Positions 34,224 to 45,394 of a DNA stretch of 51,556 bases are shown here, in pieces. Each line of letters opens with the position of its first letter. The first letter of the stretch is position 1. The notes beneath the pieces were generated by a model. That model was not told where the DNA came from and searched no databases. It was given only the letters and a program-made list of their open reading frames with translations. Source of the stretch: Parvibaculum sp. (lineage in GTDB: Bacteria > Pseudomonadota > Alphaproteobacteria > Parvibaculales > Parvibaculaceae); NCBI GenBank assembly GCA_030682415.1, contig JAUXOE010000186.1:1-51556 (forward strand). The letters are read 5' to 3'. A program made the position numbers and the translations under genes.

Positions 34224-35349
34224 GCGTCAGCGGAATATTATCGAACAGACCGGAAGCAAGCTTCACCGCTCGCATTTGATTGCCATCGGCATCGGGGTGG
34301 CAATCGGCCTCTGGTTCGTCAGCGGCGTCTTCGGCGGTTCGAACGGCGACAACAACGAAATGACGGCAGCTGAGCGCGACGCAGCCAATGCAGTCGTTCC
34401 TCAGGTGCGCGTTGTCACTTCGACCGCGGTCGCCCGGCAGGGAATGGTGGCTGTCCGCGGACGCACGGCGGCGAAGCGTGCCGTCGAAGTGCGTGCCGAG
34501 ACGCAAGGGACAGTGTCGGAGCTGCCCGTCGAAAAAGGCGCCCCGGTCAAGGCCGGCGAGGTTCTGTGCGGCATCAATCTCGATGCCCGCGATGCGCAGC
34601 TTGCCGAAGCCAAGGCGTTGGCACGGCAGCGGCAACTCGAATATGACGCGTCGCGACAACTGGCCGAGAAGGGCTATCGCGCACCGACCGCGGCGGCGGC
34701 CTCGAGGGCCGCACACGATGCCGCGCAGGCGCGACTGAAGCAGATGGAGATCGCGGTCAGCCAGACACGGCTCGTCGCTCCGTTCGACGGCATCTTCGAC
34801 GACCGTCGCGTCGAGGTTGGCGACTATCTGCGTGTTGGCGATGTGTGCGGCCTCGTTGTGGAGCTCGATCCGCTGCTGGTCATCGGTCAGGTTTCCGAAG
34901 ACCGGGTCAGCGCGTTGCGGATCGGTCTGCCGGGCCGGGCCCGGCTGATCACAGGTGAAACCGCAGAGGGCATCGTCAGCTTTGTCGCCAAGACAGCCGA
35001 CCCGGCGACGCGCACATTCCGCGTCGAGCTTGAAGTTCCCAATCCGGAATTCACGATGCGCGCCGGTATCACGGCCGAAATCATCGTACCGGGCGACGCA
35101 ATCCAGGCGCATCGCATTCCCAGCTCGGTGATCGCGCTCGACGACAAGGGCGTGATCGGCGTCCGCACGGTGGATGAAGACAGCCGCGTCAGGTTCAACC
35201 CGGTGCAACTGGTCGACGATACGCCCGAAGGTCTCTGGGTTGCCGGTCTTCCGCATACGGTGACACTCATCACCGTCGGCCAGGATTATGTGATCGAGGG
35301 TCAAAAGGTCGAGGCAATGCCCACCGCACAACTGGGAGCCGGCCTGTGA
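34216..35349 (+). CDS. RND efflux periplasmic adaptor, second system
   Basis: This 377-residue membrane-fusion protein is held in the inner membrane by one helix (about 20-37, HLIAIGIGVAIGLWFVSGVF) instead of a cleaved signal. The lipoyl halves are KRAVEVRAETQGTVSELPVEKGAPVKAGEVLCGI and TRLVAPFDGIFDDRRVEVGDYL. The coiled coil lies between them (ALARQRQLEYDASRQLAEKG to ALKQMEIAVSQ-like QARLKQMEIA). The barrel follows with TAEGIVSFVAKTADPATRTFRVELE. Its start overlaps padR by 8 nt, and its stop overlaps the pump GTG by 4 nt. Confidence 0.92.
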   Translation: MFERQRNIIEQTGSKLHRSHLIAIGIGVAIGLWFVSGVFGGSNGDNNEMTAAERDAANAVVPQVRVVTSTAVARQGMVAVRGRTAAKRAVEVRAETQGTVSELPVEKGAPVKAGEVLCGINLDARDAQLAEAKALARQRQLEYDASRQLAEKGYRAPTAAAASRAAHDAAQARLKQMEIAVSQTRLVAPFDGIFDDRRVEVGDYLRVGDVCGLVVELDPLLVIGQVSEDRVSALRIGLPGRARLITGETAEGIVSFVAKTADPATRTFRVELEVPNPEFTMRAGITAEIIVPGDAIQAHRIPSSVIALDDKGVIGVRTVDEDSRVRFNPVQLVDDTPEGLWVAGLPHTVTLITVGQDYVIEGQKVEAMPTAQLGAGL

Positions 35350-38300
35350 ACGGCTTTATCGACGCCATCCAGGGACGTACCCGCACCGTCATGACGACCA
35401 TGGTGTTGATGGTCGTCGCCGGCATCATTGCCTATGTGACCATTCCGAAGGAAGCCGACCCCGATATCCCGATTCCGATTTTCTACGTTTCGATCACGCA
35501 TCAAGGCATCTCGCCGGAAGATGCCGAACGACTGCTGATCCGTCCGATGGAGACGGAGCTGCGCTCGCTCGAAGGGCTTGAAGATATCACGGCCACAGCC
35601 TCGCAGGGTCATGCCGGTATTGTGTTGCGTTTCGATGTCAGCTTCGACAAGGACAAGGCGCTGCTGGATGTGCGCGAGAAAGTCGATCTCGCCCGCTCCA
35701 AGCTTCCGGCCGACACCGACGAACCGACGGTGCGCGAATTCAATGCCGCGCTTTTTCCTGTTCTGATCGTGACGCTTTCGGGCGAAGTGCCGGAACGGAC
35801 GCTCTACGAGGCGGCGCGGCGGCTGAAGGACGAGATCGAAGCGGTTCCAACCGTGTTGCAGGCCGAGCTGATCGGTCACCGGGAGGAGTTGCTCGAGGTT
35901 GCGATCGATCCGGCCAAGCTCGAATCCTATGGCATCGCCCAGGCCGAACTCATCAACATCGTGACGATGAACAACCGGCTGGTCGCGGCGGGCAGCATCG
36001 ATACCGGCCAGGGCCGTTTTTCGGTCAAGGTGCCCGGTCTCTTCGAGACGCGCGAAGATGTTCTGACTTTGCCGGTCAAGGTTTCCGGCGACGGGATCGT
36101 GACGCTTTCGGACGTCGCCGAAGTTCGCCGGACCTTCAAGGACCCGGACGGCTATGCGCGCTTCAACGGCCATCCGGCAATCGCCATCGAAATCACCAAG
36201 CGGATCGGCACCAACATCGTCGACAACAACACGCATGTCCGCGCCGTCGTCGATGAATTCACGACCGACTGGCCTGAAGCCATCCATGTCGATTTCACGC
36301 TCGACGCGTCGAGCTGGATCCATCGTTCCCTCGGTTCGCTGCAATCCTCGATCACGACGGCCATCGTGCTGGTGATGATTGTCGTCGTCGCCGCGCTTGG
36401 CTTGCGTTCGGCGCTGCTCGTCGGCGTCGCCATTCCGACCTCCTTCATGATCGGCTTCCTGTTCCTTTCGGTGACGGGCTACACGGTCAACATGATGGTC
36501 ATGTTCGGCATGCTGCTCTCTGTCGGCATGCTGGTCGACGGCGCCATTGTGCTGGTCGAATATGCCGACCGCAAAATGTCGGAGGGGCTCGACCGCCGTG
36601 CGGCCTACGGACTTGCCGCCAAGCGCATGTTCTGGCCGATCGCCGCGTCCACCGCGACGACGCTCGCCGCCTTCCTGCCGATGCTGCTGTGGCCGGGCGT
36701 CAGCGGCAAGTTCATGAGCTATCTGCCGATCACGCTGATCGTCGTGCTTTCGGCCTCGTTCCTTACCGCCCTTGTCTTTCTTCCCGTGCTCGGCTCGCTG
36801 GTCGGCAAGGCCGAAAGCGCCGACAGCGAGGTGTTGAGACTTCTCGCCGGCGCGGAGACGGGCGACATCCGCTCGCTTCCCGGCTTCACCGGCGCCTATG
36901 TCCGGCTGCTCGACCGGCTGATCTACTATCCGGGGCGGATTCTCGCCGGAACCGCCGTCATTCTCGTCGGCACGATCGCGCTCTTCTCCAACTTCAACAA
37001 TGGCGTCGAGTTCTTCGTCGACACCGAGCCGGAACAGGCGATCGTTCTGGTGAGCGCGCGCGGCAATCTGTCGGCGCAGGATACGTTGACGCTGGCGCGC
37101 GACGTCGAAGACATTGTGCTTTCGACCGATGGCGTCAGGACCGTTTTCACGCGCACCGGACCCGGCCTCGGCTCGGGCCCCGTCGGCCGCGGCGACGTAC
37201 CGAAGGATCTCATCGCCCAGCTGATGATCGAATTGAAGCCCTATGAAGAACGGGCCAAGGGTGCTGTCGTTCTCGATGAAATTCGCCAGAGGACCGACAA
37301 GGTCCCCGGTATCAAGGTTGAACTGCGCAAGGTCGAGGACGGTCCACCGACCGGCAAGGACATTCAGATCGAGCTGACGTCCAACGATTATGGCCGGCTG
37401 CTGCAGGCCGCCGCCACCGTTCGCGATCATCTCGACCGGAATGTCGACGGGCTGATCGACGTCGAGGACGGAAGGCCGCTGCCGGGGATCGAATGGGTGA
37501 TGACGGTCGACCGGGAACTGGCCGGACGTTTCGGCGCCGACGTCACGTCAGTCGGCGCGACCATCCAGCTCGTCACCAATGGCATTCTGATCGGCAAGTA
37601 CCGGCCCGACGATGCGCAGGACGAGGTCGACATCCGGGCGCGCTTCCCCGGCGACTATCGCGTGCTCGACCAGCTCGACCAGTTGCGCGTTCAGACCCCG
37701 CATGGCCTCGTGCCGATTTCGAATTTCGTCACGCGAACGGCGCAACCGCAGGTTGGCTCGATCGAGCGCATCGACGGCTTTCGTCGGATCATGGTCAAGG
37801 CCAATACCGCTTTCGACCGCGAGACGCAGGCAAAGATCAATGTCGACGAGAAGACGCGCGAGATACAGGAATGGATCGAGACACAGGATTTCGGCGCCGG
37901 CGTTCGCGTGAAGTTCCGCGGTGCCAATGAAGAGCAGGAGAAGGCGTCGAACTTCCTCGGCGGGGCGCTTGTCGGCGCCCTGTTCCTGATGTTCGTGATT
38001 CTGCTGACGCAGTTCAACAGCTTCTACCATTCAGTGCTGACGCTCTCGACCGTGGTGCTCTCGACCGTCGGCGTGCTGATCGGGATGATGGTCACCGGCC
38101 AGCCCTTCTCCGTCATCATGACGGGCACAGGCATCGTTGCGCTGGCCGGTATCGTGGTGAACAACTCGATCGTGCTGATTGATACCTATCAGCGCCTGCT
38201 TGGCGAAGGCATGGACGTCGTCGAGGCGGTGTTGCGCACGGCGGGGCAGCGTCTCAGGCCGATCATGCTGACCACGATCACCACCATGTTCGGCCTCTTG

Positions 38301-38567
38301 CCGATGGCGTTGCAGATCAATTTCAATTTCGCGACGCGCGAGATCATATTCGGCGGACCGGTCTCGGTGTGGTGGGTGCAGTTGTCGACCGCGATCATTT
38401 TCGGTCTCGGTTTCTCGACGCTGCTGACGCTGGTGCTGGTGCCGGTGCTGCTGGCCGCGCCGTCGGTCGCACGCGAAAACCGGCTGCGCGGCGAGCGGCC
38501 GACGCTGCCGCGGATGCTGCGCTGGGGCAAACGCGCCGCGGGTCCGGCCGGGCGCGCGGCCGAATAG
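35346..38567 (+). CDS. RND efflux pump permease, second system with variant proton-relay residues
   Basis: This 1073-residue inner-membrane RND pump starts at a GTG inside the adaptor stop. TM4 reads LLSVGMLVDGAIVLVEYADRK, so Asp398 is kept but the second Asp of the AcrB pair is Gly399. TM10 reads LAGIVVNNSIVLIDTYQRLL, with Asn939 where AcrB has Lys940. This combination occurs in a divergent RND subfamily, so coupling chemistry differs from AcrB but the protein is not broken. It is led by an unusual FIDAIQGRTRTVMTTMVLMVV helix and the loop IPIPIFYVSITHQGISPEDAERLL. No outer-membrane partner is adjacent. Regulation is presumably by the PadR protein at the start of the operon. Confidence 0.93.
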   Translation: MNGFIDAIQGRTRTVMTTMVLMVVAGIIAYVTIPKEADPDIPIPIFYVSITHQGISPEDAERLLIRPMETELRSLEGLEDITATASQGHAGIVLRFDVSFDKDKALLDVREKVDLARSKLPADTDEPTVREFNAALFPVLIVTLSGEVPERTLYEAARRLKDEIEAVPTVLQAELIGHREELLEVAIDPAKLESYGIAQAELINIVTMNNRLVAAGSIDTGQGRFSVKVPGLFETREDVLTLPVKVSGDGIVTLSDVAEVRRTFKDPDGYARFNGHPAIAIEITKRIGTNIVDNNTHVRAVVDEFTTDWPEAIHVDFTLDASSWIHRSLGSLQSSITTAIVLVMIVVVAALGLRSALLVGVAIPTSFMIGFLFLSVTGYTVNMMVMFGMLLSVGMLVDGAIVLVEYADRKMSEGLDRRAAYGLAAKRMFWPIAASTATTLAAFLPMLLWPGVSGKFMSYLPITLIVVLSASFLTALVFLPVLGSLVGKAESADSEVLRLLAGAETGDIRSLPGFTGAYVRLLDRLIYYPGRILAGTAVILVGTIALFSNFNNGVEFFVDTEPEQAIVLVSARGNLSAQDTLTLARDVEDIVLSTDGVRTVFTRTGPGLGSGPVGRGDVPKDLIAQLMIELKPYEERAKGAVVLDEIRQRTDKVPGIKVELRKVEDGPPTGKDIQIELTSNDYGRLLQAAATVRDHLDRNVDGLIDVEDGRPLPGIEWVMTVDRELAGRFGADVTSVGATIQLVTNGILIGKYRPDDAQDEVDIRARFPGDYRVLDQLDQLRVQTPHGLVPISNFVTRTAQPQVGSIERIDGFRRIMVKANTAFDRETQAKINVDEKTREIQEWIETQDFGAGVRVKFRGANEEQEKASNFLGGALVGALFLMFVILLTQFNSFYHSVLTLSTVVLSTVGVLIGMMVTGQPFSVIMTGTGIVALAGIVVNNSIVLIDTYQRLLGEGMDVVEAVLRTAGQRLRPIMLTTITTMFGLLPMALQINFNFATREIIFGGPVSVWWVQLSTAIIFGLGFSTLLTLVLVPVLLAAPSVARENRLRGERPTLPRMLRWGKRAAGPAGRAAE

Positions 38568-38573
38568 ACGACG

Positions 38574-39413
38574 CTATTCGGCGACAATGGGGTTGGCCAG
38601 CAGGCCGACCCCTTCGATCTCGATTTCGATGCGGTCGCCCGGCTTCATCCAGACGGGTGGCGTGCGGGCGAAGCCGACGCCGGCCGGCGTGCCCATCACC
38701 AGAACGTCGCCGGCCTCCAGCGTCATGCAGTCGCTCAAGAGCGCGATCGTCTCATCGACCGGAAAAATCATGTCGCGCGTATTGGCGCTTTGCATCGTCA
38801 CGCCGTTGAGGCGCGAGGCGATGGCGAGCCCCGTCGCGCCCGGCGGCAATTCATCCGCCGTCACGAAGACCGGGCCGAAGGGGCCGGTGGTGTCGAAATT
38901 CTTGCCGATGGTCCATTGCGGCGTCCGGCGCTGATAGTCGCGCACCGAGACATCGTTGAAGCAACTGTAACCGGCCACATAATCAAGCGCCTCGGCGCGG
39001 GCGACATGGCGCGGCACGGTGCGGCCGATGACGGCCGCCAGCTCGGCCTCGAAATCGAGCTGTTCGGAAACGCGCGGCCGCAGCACCGGGCGTCCGTGAC
39101 CGACCAGCGAGGTCGCGGCGCGCATGAAGAAATTCGGATAGTCGGGCTTTTCGCGACCGCCTTCGGCGGCGTGTTCGGCGTAGTTGAGGCCCAGACAGAT
39201 GATCTTGCCGGGCCGCGGGATGACCGGCAGCAGCGTCAGCCCGTCAAGCGGCAGGCGCGGGCCCGTTGCCGCCTTTGCCGCTTGCGCGAGACCCGTCGCG
39301 CCGGCGCGGATCGCGTCGATCAACGCGCCACTGCCGAGATCGGCGACCTCGCTGCCCTCGACCAGTCCAAGCCGCGCCGCGCCCGCCGTCTCGAATGTCA
39401 CAAACCGCATCAT
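38574..39413 (-). CDS. Fumarylacetoacetate hydrolase (FAH) family protein
   Basis: This 279-residue protein has the FAH-fold catalytic region: IICLGLNYAEHAAEGG, QLDFEAELAAVIGRTVPR (metal-ligand acids), YVAGYSCFNDVSVRDYQRR and WTIGKNFDTTGPFGPVFVTADEL, ending DVLVMGTPAGVGFARTPPVWMKPGDRIEIEIEGVG. Such enzymes are hydrolases, isomerases or decarboxylases of small keto-acids in aromatic degradation. The substrate is not evident. It converges on the second RND pump with 6 nt between ends and diverges from recQ across about 130 nt. The start MMRFVTFETAGAARLGL could be either of two adjacent Met codons. Confidence 0.9.
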   Translation of the reverse strand: MMRFVTFETAGAARLGLVEGSEVADLGSGALIDAIRAGATGLAQAAKAATGPRLPLDGLTLLPVIPRPGKIICLGLNYAEHAAEGGREKPDYPNFFMRAATSLVGHGRPVLRPRVSEQLDFEAELAAVIGRTVPRHVARAEALDYVAGYSCFNDVSVRDYQRRTPQWTIGKNFDTTGPFGPVFVTADELPPGATGLAIASRLNGVTMQSANTRDMIFPVDETIALLSDCMTLEAGDVLVMGTPAGVGFARTPPVWMKPGDRIEIEIEGVGLLANPIVAE

Positions 39414-39542
39414 ATCCTCCGCTTATTGCCGCCGTTTATCCCACGGCGGTGAGCCGCGCGCCAGATCGCAACTTTCCCCGGGGCGCTCCTCATGCGACGG
39501 TAAGGTCCCGATTCGCCTCTCCTTCCCGGATAGTGTCCCCCG

Positions 39543-41369
<1,827 letters not shown>

Positions 41370-41425
41370 ACCGCGCCGCCCTTGCGCTACCTTTCTGTTC
41401 GGGCAGGACCAGGACGGAAAAGGCA

Positions 41426-42334
41426 ATGAGACATATCGAAAGACCGTGCCGGCGACATCTCGCGCCGCTCGTCCTTGCCGCGCTGCTCGTTCTGGCCGCG
41501 CCGCCGCGCGCCTCGGCCAGCGACGGGATCGCCGTGCCGGGCGGCACCGAGGTCGATCTCACCTATCATGTCTATGGCGGCGGCCTGCTGGTGCTCTCGC
41601 TCGACACAAGGGCCGCCTTCGGCACCGGCCAATATGCGATCGCCTCCGACATTGCGACCGAAGGTCTTGTCGACCGGTTTTTCCATGGCCGGATGTCGAG
41701 CCGCGCGCATGGGCTGCTGACCGATGCCGGGCCGCAAATGCAGCATTATGCGCAGGCCTATAAGGGCCGCTTCGGCGCGCGTTCGGTCGACATGCGGCGC
41801 GCCGCGGATGGCGGCTACGACGTCGAGGCCGAACCCGACGCCGGATATATGGAGCATGGCCCGCTCGATCCGAAAAAGATCGTCGGCACCGTCGACCCCC
41901 TGACCGCCTCGATCTATGCCGCGCTGACCGGCGCCGCCAGGCCGTGCACGTCGAGCGTCCCGGTCTTCGACGGCCGGCGCGTCTACGATCTCGATTTCTC
42001 GATGCTGCAAACCGATCGGCTGGAACCGCGCATCGCCGGCGAATATGCGGGCGAGGCGTGGCGCTGCAAGGTCGTCTACAAACCGGTCTCGGGTTTCAGC
42101 CGCGAGTGGCATATCCGCCGGATCAAGGATCCGCTGCAGCCGGCCACCGTCTGGATGGCCCGTTTCGACGGCGGCGAAAACGGCGACGGCGAGGCGCAGA
42201 GCTTCCTGATACCGGTGCGGCTGCAGATCGAGTCGACCTGGTTCAACGCCGTCGCCCATCTGACGCGGGCCAGCATCGACGGGCGCGAACTCATCGCCAG
42301 CGCCGCCGCCGATGCCGACGTCGCGGGCGACTGA
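41426..42334 (+). CDS. Periplasmic DUF3108 protein
   Basis: The protein has 302 residues. Residues 1-31 are a Sec signal peptide (HLAPLVLAALLVLAAPPRASA before SDGIAV), so the product is periplasmic. The rest resembles the DUF3108 family: VDLTYHVYGGGLLVLSLDTRA, TEGLVDRFFHGRMSSRAHGLL, TVDPLTASIYAAL and PVFDGRRVYDLDF, all typical beta-sandwich segments. Its function is unknown; related proteins are envelope-linked. A paired Cys (RPCTSSVP and WRCKVVY) may form a disulfide. The frame is open to 41366 overlapping recQ; the signal peptide fixes the start at 41426. It converges on livK with 14 nt between them. Confidence 0.82.
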   Translation: MRHIERPCRRHLAPLVLAALLVLAAPPRASASDGIAVPGGTEVDLTYHVYGGGLLVLSLDTRAAFGTGQYAIASDIATEGLVDRFFHGRMSSRAHGLLTDAGPQMQHYAQAYKGRFGARSVDMRRAADGGYDVEAEPDAGYMEHGPLDPKKIVGTVDPLTASIYAALTGAARPCTSSVPVFDGRRVYDLDFSMLQTDRLEPRIAGEYAGEAWRCKVVYKPVSGFSREWHIRRIKDPLQPATVWMARFDGGENGDGEAQSFLIPVRLQIESTWFNAVAHLTRASIDGRELIASAAADADVAGD

Positions 42335-42348
42335 GCGCCCGCATTCGG

Positions 42349-43542
42349 TCAGCTATCGCCGTCGACCGACATCGGTTCGGTCAGCGTCACCCAGCGGCCA
42401 TCCTTGATCTGCGCCAGGAAACCCGACTTGCTGCCCAGGTGATCGCCTTCATTGAAGTCGACCGGCACACCGCCGAGATCGGGATCGACCCAGGGTTCCA
42501 TATCGACCAGCGCCTGGGCCAGATTTTCCGGCGTCGGTTCCGGTCCGGCGCGCTCCAGCGCCTCGGCGAAAAGCCGGGCCAGCGTATAGGCGCCGACCGC
42601 CTGCACATTGGCGACCAGGTTGAAGCGCTCCTGATAGGCGGCCGTCCATTCGCGCAGTTTCGGATTGGGATCGTCTGGATAGGGGATCGGCGTCTGGGCA
42701 ACCGCATAAACGCCGTTGACCGTGTCGCCGCCGAGATCGTGAACCTCGGGCGTGTAACAGGCCTGCGAGCAGAGGAAGATCGGGTCCCAGCCGAGCGAAC
42801 GGGCCGATTGCATCGCGCCGATGGTTTCGCGCACCACCGTGCCCAGCACGACAAGCTCGACATCGGCGGCGCGCAGCCGCGCGATCTGGCTCGAAAAATC
42901 GGTCGCGCCGCGCTTGTAGGTGGTGCTTTCGACAATCTCGAATCCATGCGCGATGGCTTCCTGCTCGGCGCCGCGCTTGACGTTGAGTCCGAATTCATCG
43001 TCCTGATAAAGCAGACCGATCCTGGTCACGCCGGCGGTCTCGATGAAATGCCGCGTGCCGATGCGCATCGCATGCACGTAAGGAATGTTCGAGGCGAATT
43101 TCAGCGGATGATAGGGGTCGTAGGTCTGGTCGGCGGCGGTGAAGGGAAAGAGCACCGGCACGCCGCGCCTGAGCGCCAGCGGCATCGAGGCGATGACGGT
43201 CGGCGAACCGAGCGCGGCGATGATCGCAAACACCTTGTCGCGGTTGATCAGCTTCTGCGTCGCCAGCACCGCCCGGCGCGGATCGTAACCGGTATCCTCG
43301 ACCACGAGACGGATCTGACGGCCGTTGACGCCGCCGGCCGCATTGATTTCGTCGAAGGCCATCAGCAAGCCGTTGCGCACCGGCACGCCCCAGGAGGTCA
43401 ACGGACCGGAAAGGTCCTGATGCGTGCCGAGAACGATTTCGGTCGGGCTGACGCCCTGCGCATCGGCAAAGGCCGGCGTGGCGGCAGGCGCGGCGAGGAG
43501 AAGACCTGCGGCCAGCGCCATCCCGGTGTTCCTGATTGTCAT
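42349..43542 (-). CDS. Branched-chain-type ABC transporter substrate-binding protein (LivK-like)
   Basis: This 397-residue periplasmic binding protein of the type I (LivJ/LivK) fold has a signal peptide of about 26 residues ending AFADAQG. The mature part has IVLGTHQDLSGPLTSWGVPVRNGLLMAFDEINAAGGVNGRQI, VEDTGYDPRRAV and IAALGSPTVIASMPLALRRGVPVLFPF. It differs from amino-acid binders by SQACYTPEVHDLGGDTV, with a Cys pair, so its ligand may be another carboxylate; this is inference. Its ATGA start overlaps the fadD stop, making it the last gene of livHMGF-fadD-livK. Confidence 0.9.
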   Translation of the reverse strand: MTIRNTGMALAAGLLLAAPAATPAFADAQGVSPTEIVLGTHQDLSGPLTSWGVPVRNGLLMAFDEINAAGGVNGRQIRLVVEDTGYDPRRAVLATQKLINRDKVFAIIAALGSPTVIASMPLALRRGVPVLFPFTAADQTYDPYHPLKFASNIPYVHAMRIGTRHFIETAGVTRIGLLYQDDEFGLNVKRGAEQEAIAHGFEIVESTTYKRGATDFSSQIARLRAADVELVVLGTVVRETIGAMQSARSLGWDPIFLCSQACYTPEVHDLGGDTVNGVYAVAQTPIPYPDDPNPKLREWTAAYQERFNLVANVQAVGAYTLARLFAEALERAGPEPTPENLAQALVDMEPWVDPDLGGVPVDFNEGDHLGSKSGFLAQIKDGRWVTLTEPMSVDGDS

Positions 43543-45380
43543 GCGGCTTCTCCCTTGTACATACCCTCGATCAGCGTCGCATATTTCTCGTTGACCAGCG
43601 ACCGTTTCAGCTTGCCGGTCGCGGTGATCTCGTCGTCCTCGGCCTGAATCTGGTGTTCGATAACGCGGAACTTCTTGATCGTTTCGACGCGGGCGAATTT
43701 CTTGTTGGCGCGGTCGATCTCGGCCTGCAGCAGCTCCTGCACTTCCGCCGCGCGGCACAGGCTGCGGAAATCAGAAAAGGGCACATTGGCGTCCTGCGCG
43801 AATTTCTCGACATTGTCGCGGTCGATCATGATCAGCGCCGACAGGAACTTGCGCCGGTCGCCGATCACCACCGCGTCCTGGATGTAGGGCGAGAATTTCA
43901 GCTCGTTCTCGATTTCCGACGGCGTGATGTTCTTGCCGCCGGCCGTGATGATGATGTCCTTCTTGCGGTCGGTGATGCGCACCCAGCCTTCATTGTCGAT
44001 GGTGCCGATATCGCCGGTATGCAGCCAGCCATCGATGACCGTTTCGGCGGTCTTGTCGGGCTTGTTCCAGTAACCGAGAAAGACATGCGGCCCGCGCATC
44101 AGAATCTCGCCGTCCTCGGCAAGCCGGAGCTCGGTGTTCGGCACCGGCTTGCCGACAAGACCGAACTTGTAGGTGCCGAAGGGCTGCGGGATCGTCGCAA
44201 TGCCGGCATTCTCGGTCTGGCCATAGCCTTCGGCCATGTAGAGACCCAGCGCGAAGTACCAGCGGATCAGTTCGGGCGAAATCGGCGCCGCGCCGGAGAG
44301 AATATAGCGGCATGAATCGATACCGATCATCTTGCGGATGTTTTTCAGCACCAGCAGATCGGCAAGCTTGAAATACCAGTTGAGCACCGCGGACACCGGC
44401 TCGCCGGCGATCCGGCGGTCGGCCACTTTCTCGCCGACGCCGATGGCCCAGCGATAGGCCAGCCGTTCGGCCAGCGTCGCATCCTTCAGCGCGATCGAAA
44501 CGGTCGAATAGAATTTCTCCCAGATGCGCGGCACGGCGAAGAAGGCGGTCGGCTGCACCTCGCGCAAATTCTCCGGCACGGTTTCGAGGTTCTCGGCGAA
44601 GTTGACCGTCTGCCCGGTCATCAACTGGTTGAAGGTCGTGAAGGTGCGCTCGGCGATATGGCAGAGCGGCAGGAAGGCCAGCGAGCGGTCCTCCGGCGTA
44701 TGCGGCAACAGGTTCTGGTTGTTTTCGATCTGGAACATGATGTTGGCATGGCTGATCATCGCCCCCTTGGGCGGACCGGTCGTGCCGCTGGTATAGACCA
44801 GGATCGCGGTGTCGCCGGGTTCCGTCTTGCCGACCGCCTCGTCGAAGCGCTTCGGCGCATCGCGCGCTTCCTTGCGGCCGAGATCGATGAAGGCGTCGAA
44901 ACCCATCACCATCGGATCGTGGAAGTCGTGCAGGCCCTCCATGTCGAAAACGACGATACGTTTCAGCGAGGGAATGCGGTCGCGCACTTCGAGAATCTTG
45001 TCGAGCTGCTCTTCGTTCTCGGCGAAATAGAATTCGGCCGCGCAGTCGTTCATGATGTATTCGACCTGCGGCGCGGTGTCGGTCGAATAGATGCCCATCG
45101 AGACGCCGCCGACACCCATGCAGCCGAGATCGACGAAAAGCCATTCGGGGCAGACTTCCGAGACGATGGCGATGCGGCCGCCATCCGACAGGCCGAGCGC
45201 CTTCAGCGCCAGCCCCGAGGCGCGCGCCTTTTCATAATAATCGTTCCAGCTGATCGGCTCCCACAGCCCGAACTTCTTGTCGCGCATGGCGACACGGGGT
45301 CCGAGCTCCTTCGCCCGTTTGACGAAGAGCTTCGGAACGGTGTCGCAATCGGGAGAGATAACGAGTGGCGCGAGCTTCAT
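43539..45380 (-). CDS. fadD: AMP-forming acyl-CoA synthetase, long-chain type
   Basis: This 613-residue enzyme activates carboxylic acids with ATP and CoA. The AMP-binding motif is AILVYTSGTTGPPKGAMISHANI; YGQTENAGIATIPQP, HTGDIGTIDNEGWVRITDRKKDIIITAGGKNITPSEIE and the long C-terminal domain mark the FadD15/ACSL-like long-chain group. The typical length of this group is about 600 residues. It is encoded between livF and livK in the ABC operon, 14 nt after livF and overlapping livK by 4 nt. That suggests activation of the imported acid on entry. The substrate could be a fatty, aromatic or dicarboxylic acid. Confidence 0.9.
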   Translation of the reverse strand: MKLAPLVISPDCDTVPKLFVKRAKELGPRVAMRDKKFGLWEPISWNDYYEKARASGLALKALGLSDGGRIAIVSEVCPEWLFVDLGCMGVGGVSMGIYSTDTAPQVEYIMNDCAAEFYFAENEEQLDKILEVRDRIPSLKRIVVFDMEGLHDFHDPMVMGFDAFIDLGRKEARDAPKRFDEAVGKTEPGDTAILVYTSGTTGPPKGAMISHANIMFQIENNQNLLPHTPEDRSLAFLPLCHIAERTFTTFNQLMTGQTVNFAENLETVPENLREVQPTAFFAVPRIWEKFYSTVSIALKDATLAERLAYRWAIGVGEKVADRRIAGEPVSAVLNWYFKLADLLVLKNIRKMIGIDSCRYILSGAAPISPELIRWYFALGLYMAEGYGQTENAGIATIPQPFGTYKFGLVGKPVPNTELRLAEDGEILMRGPHVFLGYWNKPDKTAETVIDGWLHTGDIGTIDNEGWVRITDRKKDIIITAGGKNITPSEIENELKFSPYIQDAVVIGDRRKFLSALIMIDRDNVEKFAQDANVPFSDFRSLCRAAEVQELLQAEIDRANKKFARVETIKKFRVIEHQIQAEDDEITATGKLKRSLVNEKYATLIEGMYKGEAA

Positions 45381-45394
45381 TTGGGTCTCTTTCC

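Noticed and set aside
35301-37430. 709-codon open frame on the minus strand opposite the second RND pump
   Set aside because: Same mirror effect; no recognisable domain and no ribosome site.
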